Source of the DNA: Hetaerina americana
Taxonomy: Eukaryota > Arthropoda > Insecta > Odonata > Calopterygidae
Reading direction: 5' to 3'
NCBI GenBank assembly: GCA_022747635.1
Contig: JAKTNV010000003.1
Span: 14,192,911 to 14,256,910 of the forward strand
Length of the DNA: 64,000 nucleotides
The position numbers and the translations under genes are program-made. Shown piece after piece: positions 23,933-34,760 of the stretch (position 1 is the stretch's first letter; the number at the start of each line of letters is the position of its first letter). Under the pieces are notes generated by a model. It saw nothing but the letters and a program-made list of their open reading frames with translations, did no database searches and was not told the DNA's origin.

Positions 23933-24115
23933 CTCACTCGGCCGTTTCCACCGAATGAGAGATTTCTCAAAGGCGTGCCATTTTAAACTGTTTGACTTAG
24001 AAGTGAGTGTGCACTTTATTTGATATTTTCCATTTACTCCCTGGTTCCTCTTTTTTTCCGACGCCTCCTTCACGGTTCTCCTAAGAGAAACCTTTCCACC
24101 ACCGAATGCCATCAT
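23933..24115 (-). CDS. Weak candidate first coding exon, unknown protein
   Basis: On the minus strand an ATG at 24115 opens a frame reading MMAFGGGKVSLRRTVKEA and on to RWKRPSE. It reaches CCGAGTGAG|GTAAGCC, a consensus-quality donor with its GT at 23932-23931. The product would be Lys/Arg-rich. No domain is recognised, the composition is not clearly coding, and no downstream exon was found with matching phase. It is about as likely to be chance. Confidence 0.15.
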
Positions 24116-26379
24116 GCGGACGACCTTTGGCTATTAAACTTGAGACCATTGATTACTTGTTGCAACCGAAGGACGAAGTCTTCGACCAGGGTTTAAGCCT
24201 GGTGGCTCTTGTGCTCCCCTGTTTGCCTTCCCTTCGGGAGTTAGTAGTGTTCACCAAATGAGACTTGTCTTGTCGTGCTGCCCCGTGAATATTTATTTTT
24301 ATTCAGGAGCAAATTATGGTCGCGAGGAGTAATGGCATTACGAAGAATTGTTACCCTACGGGACGATTAAGGGCACCATTTTTACCAAAGATAAACAATA
24401 GAAATATATCAATTACTTTTTCGATAATTTGACTAAGGCTCCCAACTGTGAGCGTTTGCAAACCCTAGCTTCAGGCTTTTCTTCGGGCACGCCGTCACTG
24501 CTACCAGAATAGTATGCTACTTGGTTTGCTGGACATTAATTTCTTGTTGCTTCCTTTCGGGAAAATTAGAAAATGATTGTACAAAAAAAAGCAATATTTG
24601 ACTTCACCCAAATATAAATAGGCATACTTTGATTCATAATCGAACTAACTACTTCTAGCCAAACCCTTCGGACAAAAAAGAGAAAAAGTGTTTTGAATGC
24701 CGCACTGTGATTAGTAATGAAATTATTATGAAATCCGAAGTCGAGAAAGGGAATGTATAAGGACGTTAAACTTCAGTAATGTGAGCTTTGAGGATGGACG
24801 TCCGAAGATCGCTAATAAATAACTTCGACGATTGGAAAAACAACTTTTAAAAGAAATAAATCGTCCTTGAAAGAGAGAAAAATCTAATACCCCATTAGAA
24901 CAGATTTTACCGCCATTTTATACGCCAATCCCATAAAATAATAGCTTTAACTGATTGATTGCCCATAGTTTAAGAAGTAGTACTTCCATCAATGATATTA
25001 AACGCATTGGTTTTGGACCCATGAATAGCGATTTTACAATTCCTAGCAAGGAATGAACTTTGCGGTGTCCACTAAACGTTGACGGAGACATTCCTCAGTA
25101 ATAATGACTGCAAATCACACTATTTGAATTTTCGGCCCGGTGAAGGTGCGTGGGAGGAGGAGGCGGAGTATGCTTCAAATCATCTGCATAGAAAAAGACG
25201 GCCGATTCTCGCGGATAAGTCGGACCGATACCCGCAAGAGAGACGCTCTGCGAAAGAGTGTAATTGATGACACCGGGGACAACCCAATTTACGTCAGCGT
25301 TCTTGAGGATTTAGGGCACAGGCCGCCCTTTTAAATCCGCTATTTCGAGGTTCAACGCGCATTCGAGGGTGTCTCGTAAGATGGAAAAAAAAGACGATGG
25401 AAATCCGCTTACAATACGGTTTAGGATCGCGGAATCCTAAGCAGACGTCGAAATCTTCCTCTGCTTTGTCTCCGCCACCTTCTCAGTCCAGACACTTTCC
25501 CCGATGTCCTATCTTTTTAGAAGCAGAGAGGTAGAATAAACGCATGGCACTTCTTTCGCAGACACCGTACAAAGAGTTAGGTTTGGAACAAAATTATAAT
25601 AATGATGCGGAACTTAAGCATTTAAAGCTCAAGATGAAATTTATTCCACCATAAGGAAATTAACAGCAAGAGGAATCTGCCAAGAATAATTGATCATCGA
25701 TATCAGTTCCGATACGAAGCATTTCAATGAATAATCATAAAATCCATTTTTACCATGTCTCCTTATTAAGTAAAGAGAAAACATTACAGACTTGGTTTGA
25801 ATCATGTCATGGCCTCGAGGGCATCAATCGGTCTTGAAACGGAATAGGTGAAAACAAAATGATTCCCAAAATTTAAATTAGGATACATATTGCTTGGAAA
25901 ACTGAACAGGGTTTATTATCATGGACTCCAGTTGGCACGGGATAGTCATTTTTTGGGCAATGAAATTCGTCATGAAAACTAAAATACTAACTGAGGATAT
26001 TACCAACAGATATTAACACATCTATTGGTATGATTTCAACAAAAATATTTCCTAGCAAAAGATTTTCAAAGATGTTTATGAAAAATTAGTGCTTATTAGA
26101 TGCTACCCCCATATTTGATACATGTTATTTCCTTTATATCTGATGCTCCTATTTGACGTTTCCTCTAAACAATAATCGGTTGTAAGAATATTGATAAAAC
26201 AAAAGATTTTAATGTGTCCACAGCTCTGTGATAAAATAATTGTCTCACTTTTTACGGTTTTAGGTTACCAAGTTTGACTAGTCTCGTACCTGATTAGAAA
26301 ATTTCCCACTCATCCCATTAATCCTCCAGTAATCAGTCAACGATGAAGTTGCTTCTTCTCGGATACCATAATTTGAATA
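24116..26379. other. No gene seen
   Basis: Unique AT-rich DNA with a more CpG-rich patch at 25140-25420. No family motif, tandem repeat or element end was found. Confidence 0.35.
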
Positions 26380-26580
26380 GAGTTTTAGAAATGGGGGAGA
26401 GAGGACGAAGGAGGAAAGAGAGAGAGATGTAGGTGAAGGTTATAAGGGTAAGGGGTGAAACGGAATGGGAGGCGTGAAAGAAAGAGGAAAATAACAGAGG
26501 ACTGGGTAAGAGCGCACGCAATGGGATAGAGAAGCCGATTTGATGAGATGGTACGGGGAGACGGAGGAACAGAGATCGCT
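26380..26580 (+). repeat. GA-rich tract
   Basis: Plus-strand purines dominate, with GAGAGAGA and GGAGGAAAG words. The 97-codon minus-strand frame crossing it begins after a fair 3' splice-like site (CTCTCTCTCCTAAAACCAG, near 26681-26700), but no donor or homology supports an exon. Confidence 0.5.
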
Positions 26581-28073
26581 ATCTTTGCCCACCGCCCCTC
26601 CGTGATTCCCACGGCTCTGGTGGGCGGAGAGCGTAGTGGAGTCGGACCTTCACCCGACGCTGTCTGCCGCACGTACATGATTTCCTGGTTTTAGGAGAGA
26701 GAGGTGTGCGCCTGGGAGGGGCAGGTAAGGGCTCTATACGACATGAGAAAAGTAGGCGAGATGCCAGGGGAAAGGAACTGTATACAAGCAGCATTCTGTG
26801 TAAGCCATGATTGATATTAACGCGAAAGGCACACAACAATCACTAGAGAAACAGAAAACTATGCGCGTAATTATCTCAAGTCAGATACTGCATGTGCTCT
26901 ACCGAGCAAGAAAAAATTACACTTCTGAAAACCGTGGAGAAGCTCCTCTAGCTTCATTATCTCACCCGTGATTTCTCTTTCTTCTATTGCCATGCCTACA
27001 AGTACGCATTTCGTAATATAGCATAATAAATTATAAACGAGAAAGGGAAAGAAATAGGATAAACAAGTTGGGTGGCATAAAGGGAGGGAGGAAGTATGCA
27101 GAATGGAAGAGGGTCTAATTGTAATGATAATAATAAATGCACTTAAAAATTAAATTTTTATAATACATTCCATGAAATGAAAAATATCAATTAAAATATT
27201 AATCAAAAACAACACATGGAAAGGGGATAAAAACTAAGATTTGAGGCCCTCACTTATTTAGCTAGGGAAAAAATAGTCTACACGATGTCTGAAGCCCCTA
27301 AAAATGGACTTCCTTAAAAGGCGATCAAAAGAAAACCGGGGGTGGTACATTTTAGTCACAAAAAATTACTGCGCATATTTTCGCGACACTATTCCAATAT
27401 TCCCTTCAGAATTTTTAATTTACTTGCATAATCTAATTAATAATTATAATTTACCTTGAGATAACATGACGATCTCTAGCAGAGGGCATGTTTTATAAAA
27501 ACCTGCTCAAGCACGAGGGGAATTTCGCATTATTTAATCCGCATGATTGGTACTTGAATGTGAAAATAATGAGCACTTAGAAATGGGAAAAAATAAGGTA
27601 GATTTCATAAAGTAAAACCCTTTTCGAGACAAAAGGAATTACACAACTGAAGGAGGATTATCCGACGGCCCGGATATTGAGTACGTTAAATACCAATCTC
27701 TAAATAATTGCCATCGTTATGCTTTCCGTGAACTTAACGGGAAATCTCCCGACTATCGACAACAGCGTTTGAGAGCAGTCCTGAGTGGCCGATTTAGGAT
27801 AAGCTTCGCATTAGACTCAACACAAAGACCCCATGCCGTCAAAGAAAATGAGTAAACTATTGATTTGAATTTCTCAACGTCTAGTTCAGACATCGCGGTT
27901 AATTCCAAGGAACATTTCATCAACTCTTTCACTATCTCGTACTTATTGAAACTAAAAATTGGGGAAAATGCAGCCAAATATGATGCTGCATAAATTCAAT
28001 GCGTACAGCGGAAGCTTGCGAAAGGGTAAAGCATAAATAAATTCAATGACCTTGCTTATAAGAATAGAACAGT
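26581..28073. other. No gene seen
   Basis: Unique AT-rich sequence without recognisable features, ending at the 3' end of the LINE at 28074. Confidence 0.35.
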
Positions 28074-28570
28074 TAAGGTAGGTTTTCGATGGGCACAATC
28101 TACCAAACGGTACAGCGACAATTCCATTGTCTTCATTATCAAAATACAACCTGACATCCAACATTACAATAAGTCGCTCTTCAATTATGCATACTTCCTT
28201 CCGCCCTTAATTCCGTCCAACATCCTTATCCTATTCCTACCCCTTCCTCGTTTGCAAAACGTTCTCCCCTCTATCAGAATCTTCAACATCCCATTGCCAA
28301 TTAGAATGTTCTACTTAGAATTACAATCTTTCCTGCCTCCTTTGGATTCCTCTCAAAAATCCCTTCTCCCCCACCATACCTAGAGCTTCCTCCATTGTTT
28401 TCATTTCAGTCCACTTCCCCATCCTTCTCCAAATCCACATTTCAAAAGCCTCCAATCTACGCCTACCATCCTGCTCCTGTAACCATGTTTCCGCGCCGTA
28501 CAAAACTACGCTCCATATCTCAAGGTCTTGACGAACTAAATACTTAATCGGTACCAACAGCGTAAGATTC
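28074..28570 (-). mobile_element. 5'-truncated LINE with RT C terminus and 3' UTR
   Basis: The best preserved LINE tail here. Its 3' end is at 28074 (TAAGGTAGGTTTTCGATGGG). The 3' untranslated part is about 245 bases. Upstream (28321-28557) the minus strand encodes DLEIWSVVLYGAETW, then RRRLEAFEMWIWRRMGKWTE, then MVGEKGFLRGIQRRQERL. This is the standard C-terminal region of arthropod non-LTR reverse transcriptases (YGAETW ... RLEAFEMW-WRRM ... EE-L--V-E+). The frame is short and 5'-truncated, so the element is dead. The clade (RTE-like or another) is not settled. Confidence 0.8.
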
Positions 28571-28679
28571 CAACCTTATTAATGAATTTTAAAGGGGAAA
28601 CATAATATATAATGACATAAATCGCAAAACTAAAATTATGAATATTATTGAGGAGCAAGGATCCACAAAAATAAAGAGG

Positions 28680-29230
28680 GATAAACGCGAGGCGAGACGT
28701 GAAGATGAAAGGAGACGTGACAGGAGTTGAGTCTGTCCAGGAGGGATTTAAAAGGAGGATGTTTAAAAAAAATAAGTAAGCGCGGAAAGGAAATGAAGGA
28801 ATTAGGGGGAGGGGGCGTGCGCGGAGTGGGAGGGAGACCTCTCTCTTTCTCTCTCTCTCCAGAAACCGCTCGTGACGCGCCGCGGAAGGCGGCTTTATTT
28901 AAGCTGAGCAAACAAATGAGGCTCTTAAAGGGCGCCATTCATCCTACCATTATTATTATTTTTTCTTCAAGTCTGGCATTTCCTTGGAAGGGGCGAAAGA
29001 GGTAAGAGGAAGGGTGGGTCGGGACACATTTTGGCGGAGGAAGGAGGATGGGAGGGTGAGCAAGGGAGATTAAGAGAAGTGGCGTACGTTCGGCGGAAGG
29101 GTGCAGGAGGGAGTGAGGTACAACCCCGACATGACGATGGGAGGGAGAATAGGGGCATGGAAGGGGGAGGGGAGGTTCGGTTTCCCGCGACCCATCATGC
29201 AGGGAGAGGTACTACAAGGAGACGACGACG
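28680..29230 (+). repeat. GA/GGA-rich region
   Basis: A plus-strand purine-rich block with many GGGAGG and GAAGG words. The patch near 28800-28880 contains CT-repeat and GC-rich DNA. Overlapping frames on both strands are low-complexity. No gene is supported. Confidence 0.5.
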
Positions 29231-29398
29231 AACGACAAACAGATGAAGATCGGGAGGCGGATGTATCCCATAGAGTCCCTCCCCACACCCTCCTCCAACC
29301 TTCGCCCCACTCATTCCTCGTGAATCCCTCCCCTCGCCGCAACTTCTGCCTCCTTCAAAACATGCCGCACACGCTTATTTCGCAAAACACTGGATGGG

Positions 29399-29416
29399 AC
29401 ACACACACACACACAC
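29399..29416. repeat. (AC)9 microsatellite
   Basis: Nine perfect AC units in an otherwise unique region. Confidence 0.95.
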
Positions 29417-31540
29417 TAAGGGGACCTTTAATTTATTACCTACCTACGTGCCTCACGCGTATTCTCTCTTTTCCAACGTACTCTCTCCGTCAAACTTGGT
29501 CGGCCAAACATTTGAAACCTCCCTAAACCTCTGTTCTCCCTGGCACATATCATGGCACACGCCCACCCCACCGTTCCACGATTCCCAAAAAGTTTTGCAA
29601 CAAGTGAAATGACTTTTTAAACTGCAATCGACAATTTTCTGAACCAAGAGAGCATCTGATTTTATTTGTGGCTCATTCTATCTGTTCGTTTATGAGACAA
29701 AATTCGGGTGTTTTTTTCCGGAAAGAACATATCTATAGCCACCTGCCTCATCCGTACCTCCTCTTCTTTTGGGCACACCGAGGGACGGCAACCTAATACG
29801 ATGGAGACGAGTAGACGACAAACAATCGATAGCTGCGCCGAAAACAAATTTTCGAACGCGGAGGAAAACAAGCTCCCTTCTGTCCCGGCGTGTAATTGAA
29901 CTCATCCATGGAGTTCCATGGAACTCTTTGATGCGTCTTCTCGGCCTGGATGATGAGAGGCAGGGACATAAATTCGAGATCCAGGAGAAAAGTCGTCAGC
30001 GATGGGACACAAAAAAATATCGTGGAGAAACTCTTTCTCTTTTACTCCGGATTTCGAAAATACGACGTGTGAACTTGGCATCGAGTCATTGAATCTTCGA
30101 CAAAGTGGGGAGGAGTGTTTGGGCAACGACTGTAGGATGGTGGTGAACTAACGTTTAGAGTATTCCATTAAATAATCCGCGAACTTACTCGCTGCAAATT
30201 TTGAGCACTCTCATAGATCAGTAAAACTGAAATAAAGCATGAAATTATCTTTTCGAGCCATATAACCTAGCATAAAAGAAAATGGAAAGTCGAATACCAT
30301 GGTAGGGGTACGAGTTGGCTCGTACATGGGGTAATCAAAACCGGCTTAAGAGAGACGTTTTAGGACCACCTAGAGTCAATAATTTATGCATGAATAATTT
30401 TCAGTAAACAGGAGCGAGGGCGTGTTGCCGGGGATGTAAGCACGACGGACATGAAAAAAAGGGAAAACGGTCATTAAATTATGTGTGTGAGTGTGCGTGT
30501 TCGCGTTGATACTTGCGTTTAAATGACCTTTCACTCTTTCCAACGTTACGGCTTTCTTAGGATCGCAGCAGCGCATACCTCACCCTTGTGTTTTCCACAA
30601 TCAATACTATGGCGTCACGCAACCAAATAACACGGTCACCAATCCTCATTTAAAGACTGTACCTTTAGGTTTTTTTCGTTTCCTGTATTGTTCATTGCTG
30701 TGCATTTAAGTCTTTTTACTAGACCACAATTAATAAAGCACTGGCGGCTGTGGTCTGCATCGCTCGCAGTATTCCGCAAGCAGAATAAAATAGCAACCTA
30801 CCCACTTGCATGTGCAGGGATATCTGTGGAGGGATAGTGAGTGTAAAGCGATCTTATGGACAGTTCAAAGCCCAAATCCGACGTTCTGTATTTTAATTCA
30901 TAGACTTGAGTTCTTATAATATCTTGGGAATCTCACATAACTCCCTTAGAAAATAATCTACGTATATCTGCACCAAGAGTATGTGAAACCGTATATTTCA
31001 TCATTCGGGGCGACATATGCAGCGAGTAATTAATTGACTGAAAACGACAACGAGACAAAATTGGATATTTTACAATTACGTTTGCTTTGTTCGTTTCTCG
31101 TTATCCTCCATGATTGACACGTAAGTAACATACTAGTTAACAATATATTCCGTATTGGGATCCTACTAATGTATAAGGGGTAATTACACAATGCTATTTC
31201 TCAAAATACCGCGCTAACGTATTTTCACGGATGCGAATCATACGCCTATGCCTTCTCTTCATATGGAAGTCGGCGAAAACGAGCAGTATATATGTTTGTG
31301 ACGAGAAGAAATATTGCCGCAGCCTAACTGCGATGGAAAAAAAAGAGATGGACATCATACGAGCTAAGACGAAACGTTTGGGTGTGTACGTGTGGAGACC
31401 CGGGGGTGGTGGTGGAGAGTCTTGCCACAATGGGCGCAGGGGGGACGTTTTCACGCTTGGCGGCACGCATCGGTGCTCGCAAACAAACGCAATCATCAGG
31501 TGAAGCATAACGCGTGAAATTTCCAATTTCCAGAAGGTGC
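29417..31540. other. No gene seen
   Basis: Unique DNA. It contains a 16-bp perfect palindrome GAGTTCCATGGAACTC near 29911-29926. A 107-codon plus-strand frame at 29769-30092 has no recognised motif. Confidence 0.35.
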
Positions 31541-31580
31541 ATATATAAAGGTTCCGAGCCGGTACTTTTTCCTTCTCTCA
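31541..31580 (+). promoter_or_regulatory. Possible TATA-type core promoter
   Basis: ATATATAAAGG at 31541-31551 is a good TATA box in a locally GC-richer area. A pyrimidine-rich TTCCTTCTCTCATTCC follows 30-40 bases later. No coding exon was recognised downstream. Confidence 0.2.
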
Positions 31581-33329
31581 TTCCAATCCCCTACTCCTCC
31601 TTCCCACGCGGTCTGGGTCAAAAAGCAATGAATTGAGGCATCCCTCCATCCCTCGCTCGGATCCACCGTCGAACGGAGCTGGGCATAGACGGGAGGGGGG
31701 AGGGCGGAGGGAGGATGGAAATAACTCAGCCCAGGCCCTCGAGTGAGCGGAAACTCTACGGAACTATAACTTAACCGTGTTTATTAGCCGTTTGCCGTCG
31801 AGGAAAACAGTGAATAAAAATGCACGTCGTCGTGGAAAATGAAGGGCTGCTCGAGGGTGAGGCGTACTGAAAAGGTGAGGGACTGGCCGCGGGATACGAA
31901 TCCATTCGCGAATGAGATGAAGCTCTTTTGCAGAAACTCTATCTCGTTGCGGCCTTGGGTATTTTTTCATGAAACCCTAATAAAATCACGATTTCAGACG
32001 TTATGGGAAAGAGCCATGGGTTTGGCAGATCGGACGCCGAGCAATGATTCTACCAAAAGGAATCTCCCATCCTCAAAAAATAACGCATTTGAGCACGGGA
32101 TCGAGAGCGGCCGAGACTGAGTTGATTGGATTCATTCAACGAAGTGGACGAACCAAATAAAATTAATCTCGATCGGACATTTCCGTTTTTTAGTTGCGAA
32201 CACGATTTTCATTCCTGGGTGGAATGCGTCATTCCCAAAGTGGATGTAAAATGAACTATTTCAAGAGGAATGCTGATTTCGCTTCCCAATGTTTCTTAAT
32301 ATTGATGGGTATCATAATAATGTAATAAGAAGACTTTTATAAAATCCATCAAACATAAATGAATGACTCAATTAAAAAATTAATTGCAAATAATAATCGA
32401 TTGGTGCAATGAAGACTTTCTTCCAACTTTACATGAAAGACGACGAGCGTAACTAAAACATTATAGAGCTATAAGAAGAAAATTTGATACATGGTATCGG
32501 AATTCAAGATTACGGTATATATTTTGCGAAAATAAAGATAAACATAATATGCTGAATTCTCTCTAAGCTCAATACGGTTCATTCGAAAAGATTTTCAGAA
32601 TTCAAAGAGTGAAAGAATTAATTGAGCGTTAAAAAAATATCTGCACGTTTCAGAAGAAGTTACTTACATTCATGACGGTAACTTCTCCAGAAATTACAAT
32701 TTCTAGTCAATCAATTATAAAGCCGGAGTTATATGAATTCACTCTAATTAGCAGAGAGTTGCTCGGGAATTGAGAAGAGGGGGAAGGTGGAGGGAAAACC
32801 CAGTGTCACGGTTGAACAAGTCTAAGCATGCGCGGGGGATGAAGGGCCGAAATGGAGCAAGGTGAACAAGACGTTGAGAAAAATCTTTGGACGCTTCACC
32901 CGAGTCGTAAACGGATCAACTCGGAAACAACCATTGCTGGGATATCGAACCGGGACTCTTGGTGAAAGAAGTCAATAGGTTTCGGTGGAGGGACCTTAGT
33001 GGATAACTGATCTGTGGTTGATAGGCATTGCATGGAGATAGCGGTAATGAACGCATGCGGTGAGCGTGATGGGGTTGGTTGGTCCAAGGGAAAGAAAGAG
33101 GCTGGAGGGGCCGGTGACTGAAGCACCGGGGCGGGCGAAGGGAGATTGTTCACGCCTGTTTCCACGAGCAACTCATTACCTGATGGAGTTAGCGATCGTC
33201 TCGGTAAAACAGAGAGGGGTGAATGGGGTTGATAAGAAAGACAGAACGCCGAGGAGTACGAGAGAAGTCATCATTCCAGCCTCCTCGCACGGGATATGAA
33301 TCCCGGACACACGCAAAAAGGGCACTTAG
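31581..33329. other. No gene seen
   Basis: Unique DNA. At 32935-32955 the minus strand carries CCCGGTTCGATATCCC, which resembles a B box, but no A box or tail accompanies it. Confidence 0.3.
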
Positions 33330-33560
33330 GCAATTGCTTTCGGTGAGTGCCACGGGGAGGCCGACCGCGGAACGAGATCATCGGAGCGATAAAACGTTTT
33401 CCGCGCCGGCAAGCGGCGGAGAGGGGAGGGGACGCAGGAGGAGGGCGCACGGCAAAGGCGAACCCTCCCTCCCACGCCTTTCCCGCGCCGGTACAATCTC
33501 TTCCGCCGCCCTTTTGAACCCCTCGCCGAGCCCTCACTACTCTCACCCCCATCCCTCCTC
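33330..33560. other. CpG-rich block
   Basis: Dense CpG words (CCGACCGCGG, CGCGCCGGCAAGCGGCGG, CCGCGCCGG) between AT-rich flanks, spanned by open frames of 121-142 codons in three frames. Overlapping openness in several frames points to GC bias rather than to a gene, although a promoter is possible. A donor-like CTTTCG|GTGAGT lies at 33341 with a weak acceptor 63 nt upstream. Confidence 0.35.
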
Positions 33561-33716
33561 TTACACCCCGGGCGAAAAAACAAACATTTCTCAGTACTCT
33601 CGCTTGCCGGCTGGTTCTGTTTCTCCTCTTGGTCACTGTATGCTCCGATGACTGCTTGCACTACACATATACAGTCAATAGAGGAGTATAAAAAAAGGAT
33701 GCAATCACGCATATGA

Positions 33717-33907
33717 ATTTCAATTCAACAATTTCAGGGTGTAAAATTCATTCGCCTTGACCGGGATTCGAACTCGGATCACTCAGTTAAAGAGGATGCC
33801 TCGACAGCCTAACTGGCTAAAGCACTCGACCGGACATCGAGGGATCCCGGTTCGAATCCCGGTCACGGTGAATGATTTTTACTCTCTGAAATCGTTGCAT
33901 TGAAATG
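33717..33907. mobile_element. Head-to-head pair of tRNA-derived SINEs forming a foldback
   Basis: 33843-33907 contains GATCCCGGTTCGAATCCCGG (a tRNA B box), then GTGAATGATTTTTACTCTCT and GTTGCATTGAAAT. 33717-33780 is the reverse complement of the same module, with about 55 of 65 positions matching. Between them is a loop of about 62 bases that includes GCCTAACTGGCTAAAGCAC, an A-box-like segment for the plus-strand copy. The unit is therefore two tRNA-SINE modules in opposite orientation. A third tail fragment lies at 39493. The T-arm has a mismatch and the acceptor does not close, so a functional tRNA gene is unlikely. Confidence 0.7.
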
Positions 33908-34369
33908 CATATTAGCGGATGACTTCGTCAAAAGTTTCTGTTGCGGCATCTCCCGCAGTTTCTTGGAATTACGCATATGAATATTTAAAAAAAAGACACT
34001 TTATGATTTAAAGATCTTTAATTTACTTCTAGAGCCTACTGATATAATTAACGGAGTAAAAACTGATGAAAGAGAGACGTCGAATAGCCACGGAATGAGC
34101 TCAAATTTATGGACTCAATTTGGCGAAAAGTATTAAGAGCATTTAAAAAAAATGAAATATGATACCTTCATTTGTATCAGATAACTCCTTCTAAGGTAGG
34201 CTGAAAACTAATGCACCCATGCTGGTAGACCACAAACAAAATTACCTTCAGATCACTCCTGGTGGTATGTGGAAGTAACATTACCACTCAACATGCATGC
34301 GCAGGTTTGAGGTCCCTTCATTCATCCAGTGTATTTCGAGAAGCGGAGATATGGAGACGTGTTTTAGGG

Positions 34370-34760
34370 CTATGTCAACACACCTCGCGCGCAACTGGAG
34401 CGGCTGTGCGAAACCTGAAATTTGAACCGATTCCACACCCTCCTTATTCCCCCGATCTTGCGCCTTGCGATTTTTATTTTTGTCTTCAACTCAAGAGACA
34501 CCTCAAGGGTAATCATTACACCTCGGATGATGAGGTGAGAGGCAGCTGTCAAGTCCTGGATTCGAGATGAGTCGAAAGAGTTTTTCACTGACGAAATGAA
34601 AAAACTTGTCACACGTCGGGAGAAATGTGTTAGTCTTAACGGTGACTACGTCGAAAAAGAAATAAATGATTCTGAAACTGAAGAATTGTACTTTTTGCCC
34701 CAATATGCAATTGCTTTTGTTCGCGCTCTACAAGCATGTGTGCATTACTTTTCAGCCTAA
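34370..34760 (+). pseudogene. Fossil mariner transposase, C-terminal half, frameshifted
   Basis: The plus strand reads LKFEPIPHPPYSPDLAPCDF then LQLKRHLKGNHYTSDDEV, the catalytic-core end of mariner transposases (HPPYSPDLAPSD, with the last Asp of the DDD triad). After a single-base frameshift near 34540 it continues as SWIRDESKEFFTDEMKKLVT, then REKCVSLNGDYVEKE, to a stop at about 34758. The N-terminal half is missing and the preceding DNARPHTA-type motif near 34371-34400 is scrambled. It is much older than the 757-bp copies and from another lineage, since residues differ throughout. No terminal repeats were located. Confidence 0.8.

Noticed and set aside
24165..24240. tRNA-like CCAGGGTTTAAGCCTGGTGG
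   Set aside because: A small hairpin only; neither an A box nor a standard B box is present.
33750..33880. Functional tRNA gene
   Set aside because: The B box is good, but the T-stem has a mismatch, the acceptor ends do not pair, and the module is repeated in opposite orientation and at 39.5 kb, so it is a SINE.
34186..34260. AAGGTAGGCTGAAAAC as another LINE 3' end or mariner terminal repeat
   Set aside because: Only about nine bases match the LINE end and no matching partner repeat was found beyond the mariner fossil.
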